64,000 nucleotides of DNA from Leeuwenhoekiella sp. MAR_2009_132 (GCF_000687915.1 NZ_JHZY01000004.1:1374001-1438000); one strand, 5' to 3'. Counted from the first letter of the stretch, positions 27,731 to 36,557 are shown. Notes: generated from the letters alone by a model not told the origin. Made by a program: numbers and translations.

Positions 27731-28831
27731 ATGGAAAAAGACAGGATAAAACTCACGCGAAAAATCCAGCTGCAAGTGGACGCCCCTACTCATGAAGAAA
27801 AAAGGGAGGCTTTGGAAACCCTATACCGCTGGCAAAATAGATGTTACAGGGCGGCTAATCTTATTGTAACCCATCTGTACATACAGGAAATAATCAAAGA
27901 ATTCTTTTATTTATCAGAAGGAATAAAATATAGGCTGGCGGATGAAAAAAAAGCGGAAGACGGCATACTAAACCGTTCCAAAACCAATTGTACCTACCGG
28001 GTGGTATCCGATCAATTTAAAGGGGAAATTCCAACCAATATTCTAGCTAACCTGAACAATATCGTTATGAATAGCTTTAGTAACAACTTGCCGGCATACC
28101 GAAAAGGAGAAAGCTCCTTGTCAAATTTCAGAAGGGATATCGCCTTTCCTTTTGGATCTAGAGGCATTCAAGGCTTATCGTATAACGAAGAAAGAAAAAC
28201 ATTTTGTTTTCGACTATTTTCTGTTCCAATGAAAGCATATCTGGGAAATGACTATACGGATAAACGTCGGTTACTGGAACAGGTAGTGTCAGGTGAAATC
28301 AAGCTTTGCGCCTCTAAAATTCAACTCAAAAATCAAAAGATTTATTGGCTAGCCGTATTTGATATGGATAAAGAAAAGCACAGCCTGAAACCGCAAGTAA
28401 TTGCAGAGGCTTCTTTATCTCTTGAATATCCTATAATAGTAAAATCTGGAAAAGCAACGTTGAGTATTGGCAGTCGGGAAGAATTTCTATACAGAAGATT
28501 AGCCATACAGGCTGCACTCAAAAGGGCACAAAACGGTGCCGCCTATTGCAGATCGGGAAAAGGCCGTAAACGTAAAACAAAAGCAATAGACCGGTTTCAC
28601 GAAAAAGAAAAAAACTATGTCGGAAACCGCTTGCATCTATACAGCCGAAAGCTAATTGATTTTTGTATTGAACAACAAGCTGGGACCCTTATTTTGTTAA
28701 ACCAGGAAGATAAAATGGAAATTGCCAAAAAAGAAAATGGGTTTGTTCTAAGAAATTGGAATTACCACGAATTGATGAACAAAATAAAATACAAGGCTGA
28801 TAAAGCCGGTATTGAACTTATAGTAGATTAA
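27731..28831 (+). CDS. Nuclease-dead Cas12f/TnpB homologue (RNA-guided DNA-binding protein)
   Basis: 366 residues. The C-terminal third reads like Cas12f: GKGRKRKTKAIDRFHEKEKN (bridge-helix region, 277-296), then LYSRKLIDFCIEQQAGTLIL, RNWNYHELMNKIKYKADKAG. The N-terminal WED/REC-like part (LTRKIQLQVDAPTHEEKREA) also fits. The RuvC catalytic positions are gone: motif I is ASLSLEYPIIV (227-237) without Asp, motif II is TLILLNQ (319-325) where active enzymes have ED, and the protein ends at IELIVD, before the zinc finger and RuvC-III Asp. It should bind but not cut DNA. It is co-transcribed with the sigma factor; guide-like RNA units follow directly. Confidence 0.85.
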   Translation: MEKDRIKLTRKIQLQVDAPTHEEKREALETLYRWQNRCYRAANLIVTHLYIQEIIKEFFYLSEGIKYRLADEKKAEDGILNRSKTNCTYRVVSDQFKGEIPTNILANLNNIVMNSFSNNLPAYRKGESSLSNFRRDIAFPFGSRGIQGLSYNEERKTFCFRLFSVPMKAYLGNDYTDKRRLLEQVVSGEIKLCASKIQLKNQKIYWLAVFDMDKEKHSLKPQVIAEASLSLEYPIIVKSGKATLSIGSREEFLYRRLAIQAALKRAQNGAAYCRSGKGRKRKTKAIDRFHEKEKNYVGNRLHLYSRKLIDFCIEQQAGTLILLNQEDKMEIAKKENGFVLRNWNYHELMNKIKYKADKAGIELIVD

Positions 28832-28929
28832 ATTCAATTAGGAGGGTGCTTGTACACCCGCAAGGTGAGGTTTTTAAAACACTCACTAAATGCGCACAGC
28901 ATATACAACAAAAGCCTTCCCTTTTTTAT
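28832..28929 (+). ncRNA. Guide-RNA-like unit 1 (scaffold plus putative guide)
   Basis: Begins ATTCAATTAGGAGGGT right after the dCas12f stop. Hairpin 1 is GGGTG/CACCC and hairpin 2 is GTGAG/CTCAC, and the scaffold closes with GCATATACAAC at 28909. The following bases, aaaagccttcccttttttat (28910-28929), are unlike the second unit and are the putative guide. Scaffold-then-guide order matches Cas12 crRNA and TnpB omega RNA. Transcript ends are not known. Confidence 0.65.
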
Positions 28930-28964
28930 CCTATTAAGCTCATAGGCCAAAAGGAAATGGAGTC

Positions 28965-29220
28965 ACAAACTGCTGACCAAAATAAAATACAAGACCGTTG
29001 TAACCAGAATTGAACTTATAGAAGATTCAATTAGGAGGGTACTTGTATATGCGCAAAGTGAGATCGCAGACACTCACCAAATATCAGGCATATATAACGG
29101 CGTAAGATTTTTTATAATTAAACTGTTCATTTACCAATTGACAGCGTAAACTGCTGATGAAAAAGAAAAAATACAGCAACTTTTTAGAAGGAATTAATTC
29201 TATTACGGCAGGATATTGAA
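28965..29220 (+). repeat. Tandem duplication of the dCas12f 3' end plus guide-RNA unit
   Basis: 28970-29023 repeats the last ~55 bases of the dCas12f gene (AAAATAAAATACAAG... TTGAACTTATAG) with substitutions, then continues into the second scaffold; the offset is 198 bases. A third, much decayed start is visible at about 29150-29200 (AAACTGCTGATG, then CTTTTTAGAAGGAATTAATTC). The unit duplicated is gene end plus guide RNA, as expected if the RNA overlaps the gene's 3' end. Confidence 0.75.
29025..29118 (+). ncRNA. Guide-RNA-like unit 2 (scaffold plus putative guide)
   Basis: Same scaffold as unit 1: ATTCAATTAGGAGGGT, weaker hairpin 1 (GGGTA/TATGC), hairpin 2 GTGAG/CTCAC conserved with a different loop, and GCATATATAAC at the end (29098). 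The next bases, ggcgtaagattttttataat (29099-29118), share nothing with unit 1 and are the second putative guide. Confidence 0.65.
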
Positions 29221-29238
29221 TCAAAAATATTAGCCAGC

Positions 29239-29592
29239 TCAATCTTTAAAAGAGGCATTATTTTTCTCCAAAATTTTCCGCTCCACAAGTAAGGGTTTCT
29301 CATTTTTTTGGGGCTGAAATAAGCGCTCTAATAATTCTCGTGAAGGCTTCAATTGTTCTGTTTCCATTCTTCTTAAGATAGCCTCAACAGCATCCATGCG
29401 CTTATCAATGAGTAGGTGTAAACTATGTACAGAATCATCAAAGGGCACAAAAGGATTAATCGAATACTTTTCAAAAAAATCTAAAATAGCCTCTAAGGTT
29501 TCTGTATAATTTGCATCATTTGTTATGGCGTACTTTTTAAAGCGCTCAACAGTTTCGGTGTGGAAATTAATTCTGGAAAATTTAGAACTCAT
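29239..29592 (-). CDS. BfmA/BtgA-type mobilization protein
   Basis: 117 residues from ATG 29592 (MSSKFSRINFHTETVERFKKYA), preferred over the upstream ATG at 29628 because the conserved part begins there. The segment FKKYAITNDANYTETLEAILDFFEKY is typical of small accessory mobilization proteins of Bacteroidetes mobilizable elements, which work with a relaxase at oriT. The partner relaxase gene is absent, so this is probably a relic, or acts with a relaxase supplied in trans. Palindromes lie directly upstream. Confidence 0.7.
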   Translation of the reverse strand: MSSKFSRINFHTETVERFKKYAITNDANYTETLEAILDFFEKYSINPFVPFDDSVHSLHLLIDKRMDAVEAILRRMETEQLKPSRELLERLFQPQKNEKPLLVERKILEKNNASFKD

Positions 29593-29733
29593 AGCTTTAA
29601 AATTTAAAATTAGGACAATCAATCGCACTGTTAATAAGGCTTGCGGAGCGTTTTTAAATTATTTGGCGCAAAAGTGAATTTCACTCCAAATTAAAAATAA
29701 ATTTAAATAACTGAAATACAGCACTTTAAACTT

Positions 29734-29787
29734 AAAAATGAGATCTGTAACAGCGCGCAGCGTGTTACCCTCTTGCTTCTCATTTTT
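29734..29787. repeat. Nested inverted repeats, oriT candidate
   Basis: Outer arms AAAAATGAG (29734-29742) and CTCATTTTT (29779-29787) enclose an inner hairpin GTAACA/TGTTAC (29747-29752 with 29763-29768). Two more hairpins lie to the right: GATAACTT/AAGTTATC (29809-29833) and TTGATA/TATCAA. The position upstream of a mobilization gene suggests an origin of transfer. The rest of 29593-30133 has no gene. Confidence 0.5.
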
Positions 29788-30133
29788 ATCCGCTTCGCTA
29801 CTCAAAACGATAACTTTTAAACCCTAAGTTATCATTAAAAATCCTCATTAATTTTGATAGTAAATAGTATCAAATTAAATGAGATCAAAAAGCCATTTAC
29901 TTATTATATCTGGAGCGTTATCCTTGTAATCTGATTGAACTAGAGATTTTCATCCTTCAAAATTTCAACCAGTATTAAAACGAGAAATACTACTGTTGAA
30001 TTCCATTTACTTTCCATAGAGCTGTATGCGTTTCCTTTTCGATTGCTCCTATTTAAAATTTAGAATTGAGAAAGGCTTTTATAAAAAGAGCGACTTTGGA
30101 GCCTGATTATGCAAAGCGTCTCAAGCTAAATTT

Positions 30134-30341
30134 TAGTTCTTTAAAGAAAAGGAAATGGCTGCTGTAAAGAATGCCTAAATGTTTGTTTTGAGTTTGCTCA
30201 AAGCTCATTTAGAAACTGAAATATTAAGTGAGTAGGATCAAGCGAACGTAATCCCTTTTTCTGGGATTGTGTTCAAGACCTTTGAATGAACCGCTTTTCC
30301 CGTAATGAAGCCTTTCGCGGAATGCAGGGTAATGGGGTGAA
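30134..30341. repeat. Long direct repeat, copy A
   Basis: Starts TAGTTCTTTAAAGAAAAGG and ends GGGTAATGGGGTGAA. By eye about three quarters identical to copy B (36558-36770) over its whole length. It contains an imperfect hairpin GAAC-gt-AATCCC / GGGATT-gt-GTTC. It lies 24 bases past the stop of the helicase gene, so it follows the TerB-type operon. Confidence 0.85.
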
Positions 30342-30365
30342 ATTTAAATATAGGATTTAATAGTA

Positions 30366-32501
30366 CTAAATATCCTGCAAAACAAGTCTTGACTTTTCAA
30401 GAAAACTATATGCCCCGTCGAAGTCAAAGTAGCGATCTTTAATTATTTCTATTTGATAAAAAACAGGAAGATAAACTCCCCATTTAGAGAAATTTAAAAA
30501 TGTTTTATTTTCTAATAATGCCTCTTTTATAGCCAAATCTAAATCTATTTTACTTTTAATATTTGAAGTAAAAATACCTTTCAAATCATCAAGATTGCTA
30601 TTAATATCCAAACTGCTATTATTTTCATCCAAAAGAGATTCATATCCCAAAATAGCAAATATGAATTTTATGCTTTTATTGATTTTACTTCCTGAAAAAG
30701 TATAAACCAAAATGGAATTTTCTTTTAAAACAATTGGAACATCTCTTGAGAAATCATTTATAGTAAAGTGCTTAAATTCAAACCTAAGCTCTTCCAAAAT
30801 AGATTTGCAATTTTCATTTAGTTCGGGATAAGAAAAGTTTGATTTTAAAATACGAAACATTTCTTTTCTTATCTCAGGATGGATATTGCCACCTGTTCCT
30901 GAGTATGTAGGGGGTTTTCCATCATTTGCAGGAATAACCTCTATTTTATTCGAGTTGAAATCAACATCCTTAATTTTCCAAATTCTAGCTGCAAGTAAAA
31001 TGTTTTCTCCTACTTCTATTTGCGGAGAAAAAGGCATTTCTCCAATTTTACGACCTTGAGAAGAAACTTTAAAATTCTCTTCTGTTTTAAATACACTGTA
31101 AAAGTCTTTTGAATTAACAATATATTCTCCCTCCAAACCTAAGATGATCTCATCTCTGATTTTTTCCAAATATTCTAGTTTAAGACATTCTTCAATTATT
31201 TCTTCGACCTCATTTTGTCTGATTAACTTAAATACAGGATTCAAAATTATAAAATTAATTAGCTCCGCCTGTTTTATACCACTATTCTGCTTAGCAATAG
31301 ATAATAATTGATGAAGTAATATATCATAAGCCTTTTCAGAAATTCTTAATGGCTCCAAAAAATCTTTCTCATATAAACCCCAACAAGCTAGAGATTGTAA
31401 AAAACTCCATTTGGTAGTGGTATATATAATAACATTACTAGACTCACCTTCTTTTCTACCACTTCTACCTATCCGTTGAACTAATGAAGAAACTGAAAAG
31501 GTAGAATCTATTTGAACAACTTTATCAACTGTTCCTATATCAATTCCTAATTCTAATGTTGAAGTACAAGAAATACAAAAATTAAAACGTTCATTGGTTT
31601 TAGCAAAATTCTCTACTGATTCTCGAATTTCCTTATCTACAGATGAGTGATGTGAAAAATAATTTTTATGCCCTCCAACTTTATCTGAAATTCGTCTTAG
31701 TTTAACTGCAATTTCCTCAGTTTTAGCTCTACTATTTGGAAATACTAACGTTTTAGAATGGTTTGTTTCAAGATATAAGTCCTTTAAGAGGTCCAATCCA
31801 TATTCCTTTCCTTTATTCTCGAAATATTTAAAATATGCTTTTGTTATTTTTTTCGTCTTATCAACTAAAACTTTTGTGCGCTCAACGTCTCCTGTGATTT
31901 TTTTTATCTCTAGAAAATTCTCATTTCCTATTGTTGCTGAAAGACCAATGATAGCAAATTGTGCATTTGTTCTTTCTTTTAATCTAAATAGTAAAGACAT
32001 CAATTGTAATCCTCGATCAACTCCAAGAAAAGAGTGTATTTCGTCAATCACAATAAATTTTAAGTTTTTAAATAATGTCACAACGTTATATGGAGCATTA
32101 ACAAACATTGCCTCAATCGACTCGGGAGTAATTAAAACTATTCCCTGAGGATCTTTTATTAGTTTCTTTTTTAAAGATCGATTAGCTTCCCCGTGCCATT
32201 TAGTAACATCAATCTCAAGGTTTTTACATAGATCTTCTATACGCTTAAATTGATCATTTATTAAAGCTATCAGCGGAGATATATAAAGAACCTGTACTCC
32301 GACTTCGTTAAAATTAACTTTAGAAATTATAGGTAAGAAAGCAGCCTCAGTTTTACCTGAAGCTGTATGTGATGCAAGAATATAATGATTATTAGTTTCT
32401 AATATTTTGGGGATGGCTGCTGCTTGTATAGGTCGTAATTTATCCCACCGCTTTTCCCGTATATATTTTCTAATAGGCTCTGAAAGTAGTTTATATGCCA
32501 C
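30366..32501 (-). CDS. DEAD/DEAH-box helicase, Lhr/BrxH-like
   Basis: 711 residues of superfamily 2 helicase. The Q-motif-like RPIQAAAIPKIL (23-34) precedes Walker A SHTASGKTEAA (44-54), DEIH (153-156) and SAT (188-190). The second RecA domain carries CTSTLELGIDIGTVDKV and VQRIGRSGR. After about 400 residues the C-terminus is an Lhr/BrxHI-type winged-helix and accessory region, shorter than in Lhr. It probably unwinds or translocates on nucleic acid for the adjacent TerB/BrxD-like proteins. It is not an HsdR: no endonuclease motif is seen. It is last in the operon; the start overlaps the ATPase stop by 1 base. Confidence 0.88.
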   Translation of the reverse strand: MAYKLLSEPIRKYIREKRWDKLRPIQAAAIPKILETNNHYILASHTASGKTEAAFLPIISKVNFNEVGVQVLYISPLIALINDQFKRIEDLCKNLEIDVTKWHGEANRSLKKKLIKDPQGIVLITPESIEAMFVNAPYNVVTLFKNLKFIVIDEIHSFLGVDRGLQLMSLLFRLKERTNAQFAIIGLSATIGNENFLEIKKITGDVERTKVLVDKTKKITKAYFKYFENKGKEYGLDLLKDLYLETNHSKTLVFPNSRAKTEEIAVKLRRISDKVGGHKNYFSHHSSVDKEIRESVENFAKTNERFNFCISCTSTLELGIDIGTVDKVVQIDSTFSVSSLVQRIGRSGRKEGESSNVIIYTTTKWSFLQSLACWGLYEKDFLEPLRISEKAYDILLHQLLSIAKQNSGIKQAELINFIILNPVFKLIRQNEVEEIIEECLKLEYLEKIRDEIILGLEGEYIVNSKDFYSVFKTEENFKVSSQGRKIGEMPFSPQIEVGENILLAARIWKIKDVDFNSNKIEVIPANDGKPPTYSGTGGNIHPEIRKEMFRILKSNFSYPELNENCKSILEELRFEFKHFTINDFSRDVPIVLKENSILVYTFSGSKINKSIKFIFAILGYESLLDENNSSLDINSNLDDLKGIFTSNIKSKIDLDLAIKEALLENKTFLNFSKWGVYLPVFYQIEIIKDRYFDFDGAYSFLEKSRLVLQDI

Positions 32502-33814
32502 TATAATTCTTCTATAGAATCTAAATTAGTTTCTTGAGGTCTTTCATCCTTTATTTCAATACTTGAAAAAATAGATGCTTTATCTGCTTTAGGATTTTGA
32601 CGCAATAGACTCATAATATTAAGAAAGTCTCGAATAACTTCTCTTGGTGTTAAAAATTCATCTGCTCCAGGCTTATTAAACATATCCTCCATATACAATT
32701 GGATATCTTCATCTGTGATATCTATCTCTATATCATAGTTAAAGTTGTATATCTCTTTTAGCTTTTTTAGCAAGACAAATATTTCATTATGATTAAGTGG
32801 TTTTAGCTTAATTACAGGTTGGGTGTAATCTCTAAATTCTACTGTCTCAAATTTATTGGTTTGAAGTCTAGTTTTTAAAGCGTCATAACTGAACAACCCC
32901 CTACGCTCATTTTCTAAGAATTCTTTAGTCCCTGCAAAATTTATAAAGAGATTAGATATCTTTCCTTGAAAACAGTCATTAAAAATAGTTAGTATTTTTT
33001 CATAATTTTTGGCTCTTGTGGGTGCAGTTGATATTTTATATAAATTGATAGCCTCATCCAAATTAATCATAAAACCACTATATCCAATACTTACAAATAG
33101 TCTGCAAAAATTTTTGAGCATATCATAGTAGTTCAGGTCATTAATTATTTCCCTAACACCTAAATCTTGTCTAGCTTCTGTCTTTGTTGAGTACTCTCCC
33201 TTTAACCATTTTAAAGCACTCCTTTTTAAATAGTCGTCTCCCGTAATATACCCCTCAAAATATTTGATAACAACCACTCCAAAATCAAATCCACCAGTAT
33301 CAGATACTTCATTAACTGCTTTCATCAAATTATTTTGAATCAAGCTGATATATTTCTCTTCTCTTATTTCAGTAACAGCTATTTTATTTTGCTGAGCTGT
33401 AATAGATATTTCTTGTTCAATCCATTTATCAAGCAAAGTTGGCAAAGCTCCCCCTTCAGGTTTTGTTTGAATAGCTATATTATCCATTATTGCACTATAA
33501 AGCGCTAATGCTTTACCATCATTAGAATATAATCGATTATCTGGTGTGAAATCTGCATTTGATACTACGAACTTCTCTCTAGTCGCTACTGTATTTAGTA
33601 GATGAAGCATAAATGACTTTCCAGAACCAAAATCTCCAATCCAAAATTTGCACATACTATGCCCATTTTTGACATCTTCTAAGGCACTAGTGTAAGCTTC
33701 AATTTCAGGTTCTCTTCCGACGGTTATATGTTGAACTCCAATTCTTGGAACAACACCTCCTGATAATGAATTGACAATAGCTTTCGCTTCTTTAGATCTA
33801 ATTTTAGCTGCCAT
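32501..33814 (-). CDS. BrxD-like P-loop ATPase (BrxC/BrxD family)
   Basis: 437 residues. The opening EAKAIVNSLSGGVVPRIGVQHITVGREPEI and Walker A WIGDFGSGKSFML (58-70) are typical of the DUF2791/BrxD family, found in BREX types with an Lhr-like helicase and in TerB-linked operons. The Walker-B-like segment is YSGFMINLDEAINLYK. A STAND/Orc-like middle and a helical C-terminus (EFLTPREVIRDFLNIMSLLRQNP) follow. It probably acts as the AAA motor that loads or regulates the helicase. It is 4 bases behind the TerB-type gene. Confidence 0.87.
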   Translation of the reverse strand: MAAKIRSKEAKAIVNSLSGGVVPRIGVQHITVGREPEIEAYTSALEDVKNGHSMCKFWIGDFGSGKSFMLHLLNTVATREKFVVSNADFTPDNRLYSNDGKALALYSAIMDNIAIQTKPEGGALPTLLDKWIEQEISITAQQNKIAVTEIREEKYISLIQNNLMKAVNEVSDTGGFDFGVVVIKYFEGYITGDDYLKRSALKWLKGEYSTKTEARQDLGVREIINDLNYYDMLKNFCRLFVSIGYSGFMINLDEAINLYKISTAPTRAKNYEKILTIFNDCFQGKISNLFINFAGTKEFLENERRGLFSYDALKTRLQTNKFETVEFRDYTQPVIKLKPLNHNEIFVLLKKLKEIYNFNYDIEIDITDEDIQLYMEDMFNKPGADEFLTPREVIRDFLNIMSLLRQNPKADKASIFSSIEIKDERPQETNLDSIEEL

Positions 33815-33818
33815 AAAC

Positions 33819-36281
33819 TTAATTTTGTATTATTTCTTCGTAAAAAGATTTTTCTATAATATAATTTTCTTCATCTTCTTCAATTAACACCTCTCCCTCC
33901 AATACCTCAAAACATATCTCATTAATACTGTCAATCAACTGATTTTTTAGAAATCCTCCTTGAATTGCAATTAGCTGCACTGCCTGTTGCGGAATCATAT
34001 ATTCATTATCAACAATTGAATTCAAAATATTTTTTTGTAAATCATTAAAAATCAGACCTTTTCTATATTTTGAGATTGATTCTTCTTTTCGTTTATTTCC
34101 TAGGTCAATTACAATATCCGTCTTTTCAACTTGAGTTATATCATCATCCGATTCTGAAGAGCCTAAATATTTATTTAAGATCTCTATTGTATTTGAATGT
34201 TTATCTTCGACTTCTTGAATTTTCTTCTTATCTAAAATAATTTTTCTTCGTTTTGGCTCGTAAAATCCCGACAAATTTTGAAGAGCTTTTTCAATATTTT
34301 CGGTTGTCATAAGTTCATCAATTATTTTCTGGAACTCTATAACTTGATCTTGACTTTTGAATAGTGACTTTTGAATTGTTTTAGTTAATTGTTTATTATG
34401 AATCTTATCAGATTTCAAATCATAAAAAATGTATTTAGCATAAAATTTTAAAGCTTGCGTTTTATCTACACCTGCTATTATTTTAGAAGCCTCATAAAAA
34501 ACATTTTCAATATTTTGATTTTTAACATTTAACTTTTCCAACCTTTCAATCTCTTGATTAAAAGATTCAACATTTCCTTTATCGAGTTTAATTTTTTTGA
34601 ATTCTTCTTTCCATCTATTTACATTTTGAGAATTTAGTTCTATTTCAGTTTCATCATCAGGAGAGCCTATTTCATTTTTAAAACGCTCTAGTAATTTATC
34701 AATCAGAGGTCCTGTAAAATCTTCAAACTTTTCTATTATAGCATTTTCATGATTAAAATATACCTCAGCACTGATCTTTCGATTATGTCTAAATCTTTCT
34801 CTTAAAACATTCTCAGTACGCTTGAAAACGGATAAATAAAAATCCCTTTCAATATTTTCTGAGGCAAATCGATAATCATACTTATTAGAATATTCTGGAT
34901 TTTTATTTAGAATTATTCGTAGCTCTTCAATGAATAATTCTATAGAAGTGTTTTGCTTTTCTAGCTCAAAATCCAATTCAGTTATTACTTTTAAATAAAG
35001 ATTTATTATAGCGGTGATACATCCTGGGATGGAATTAAAAACATTGGATTGATAATAAAATTTATTAAGAAGAATTACTTCTGAATCTTTTAAATTCAAA
35101 CTTTCACCATAAATCCCACCAAGACGATATGCATTTGGGTCATATTCTGTAAACCCATTCTGGAATTGAAATAGAGGGTCTTCTAATTTAGATAAAAGTT
35201 CTTTTGAATTATTATCAGTCCTTTTTCTTAAGATATCCATCAATAAATAAAGACTGTAAGATTTAATCTTCGGCGTTTCATTCCCTAACAAAATAAGTTG
35301 ATCGTATAGTTTTTGAAAATTCTGATGCTTTTGAAACGAATTATATAAATCAAAGTAAAGTATGAAAGCGTAGTTGGTATTTCCTTCTATGTCGAGTATT
35401 TGTCCATTTAAAAAGCTCTTCTTATATCTTTCATAAAATGCCTTTTGTGACTTAGAAGCATAGCTTATATCGTCATAACTATAAACATACATATGTGACC
35501 AAGATGGCACTGTATTTAAGTATTCTTCCTTTACTATCTCTAGATTTAATTCAAAACTGTTAACATCAAAAATAGAATCATCATTTGGAGCATTATTTAC
35601 ATCTTGAGAGTTTGTAACGTATCTATTGGAAGAGTCTTTAATTTTTGGCCTATGCCTATTATTAACAACCTCATTCCATTGTTCTTTAGTCACGTGACTA
35701 TTCCTTAAATCTTTCTTTTTACTAAAGGGTATTCCTTTATTATATCTTTCGTTAAATTTTAAATCTTGCATAGTGATTAGTATTATAAAATCTATAAAAC
35801 CAATAACGAAAGGAATAAATGTCCAACAAAACAAAGTATAAAGGACTCCTTTACCTATCTGGCCTAAATAATATCTATGCAATCCTATTCCTCCAAAAAA
35901 TAATGCCAATAAGCTTGCTCCTATTTTATTTTTATTCTTAAATCCAATACGGAAAAAAATATAAGCTAATGTGGAAATAACTATTATGGCAATAAAAAAA
36001 TCAAAAAAATCAGAAGATTGATTCAATGCCTTACTCGAATCCGATATTAAAGTTCTTTGAGATAAATTAGAATCTCTCTCAATCTCTTGCAAATATTTAT
36101 TAAATGAATACCCCTCAACTCCTTTATAGGATAACTTAACCCAATTAGAGCCTTTTGCGCCTAAAACTTCTACAGTATCACCTTTGCTAATAACATCAAC
36201 AATAGAAGACGTTGACGAAGAACTACTTCTGAGATTTAAATCAGCGTTGGTAACATAAAATCCTGAATCCTGAATATTCAT
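33819..36281 (-). CDS. Membrane-anchored SH3b-TM2-TerB_N-TerB_C protein
   Basis: 820 residues in this order: an SH3b domain (5-65: VTNADLNLRSSSSSTS, WVKLSYKGVEGYSFNKYL), one membrane helix (92-112), a TM2 domain (118-172: GGIGLHRYYLGQIGKG plus a hydrophobic pair), and a TerB_N-like region (about 245-460: SYDDISYASKSQKAFYERYK, then NTNYAFILYFDLYNSF). A long charged helical part follows, and the end is a TerB_C-like segment (LIDSINEICFEVLEGEVLI). No central TerB domain is recognisable. TerB_N/TerB_C proteins in operons with a P-loop ATPase and SF2 helicase are predicted stress or defence systems; the SH3b-TM2 head would place this one in the membrane. First gene of the operon. Confidence 0.78.
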   Translation of the reverse strand: MNIQDSGFYVTNADLNLRSSSSSTSSIVDVISKGDTVEVLGAKGSNWVKLSYKGVEGYSFNKYLQEIERDSNLSQRTLISDSSKALNQSSDFFDFFIAIIVISTLAYIFFRIGFKNKNKIGASLLALFFGGIGLHRYYLGQIGKGVLYTLFCWTFIPFVIGFIDFIILITMQDLKFNERYNKGIPFSKKKDLRNSHVTKEQWNEVVNNRHRPKIKDSSNRYVTNSQDVNNAPNDDSIFDVNSFELNLEIVKEEYLNTVPSWSHMYVYSYDDISYASKSQKAFYERYKKSFLNGQILDIEGNTNYAFILYFDLYNSFQKHQNFQKLYDQLILLGNETPKIKSYSLYLLMDILRKRTDNNSKELLSKLEDPLFQFQNGFTEYDPNAYRLGGIYGESLNLKDSEVILLNKFYYQSNVFNSIPGCITAIINLYLKVITELDFELEKQNTSIELFIEELRIILNKNPEYSNKYDYRFASENIERDFYLSVFKRTENVLRERFRHNRKISAEVYFNHENAIIEKFEDFTGPLIDKLLERFKNEIGSPDDETEIELNSQNVNRWKEEFKKIKLDKGNVESFNQEIERLEKLNVKNQNIENVFYEASKIIAGVDKTQALKFYAKYIFYDLKSDKIHNKQLTKTIQKSLFKSQDQVIEFQKIIDELMTTENIEKALQNLSGFYEPKRRKIILDKKKIQEVEDKHSNTIEILNKYLGSSESDDDITQVEKTDIVIDLGNKRKEESISKYRKGLIFNDLQKNILNSIVDNEYMIPQQAVQLIAIQGGFLKNQLIDSINEICFEVLEGEVLIEEDEENYIIEKSFYEEIIQN

Positions 36282-36557
36282 TAAGAATTAATCAAAGTAT
36301 AATTATAGTAAGAAAATAACTTGACACTATATTGAAGGGAAGATAGGGTGTCATTTTTTTGATTGACTAAAAGTAGAGGAATATTTTTAAGTAGCAAGTG
36401 AACTTTCTTATTTATCAAAGACAACATTAGACTTTAAGATACTAAGAAGCAGCAACTACTGCTATTTAATTTAGAAGGATTATTATAAATGAACTTTAAT
36501 TTCTGTGTTTAAACCAATAGCAATTAGTCTTAAAACATATTTGATAATGTTAAATAA
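36282..36557. other. Upstream region of the TerB-type operon
   Basis: AT-rich, no gene. It must contain the operon promoter. A gapped inverted repeat TGACAC/GTGTCA (36322-36327 with 36348-36353) is a possible operator. Confidence 0.4.

Noticed and set aside
28832..29118. CRISPR array
   Set aside because: Only two units, about 95 bases of scaffold each with an embedded gene end, and no short identical repeats. It fits guide-RNA units rather than a CRISPR array.
30366..32501. Helicase gene as the missing hsdR
   Set aside because: It has Lhr/BrxH features and no nuclease motif, and belongs to an operon with BrxD-like and TerB-like genes 4.5 kb away from hsdM.
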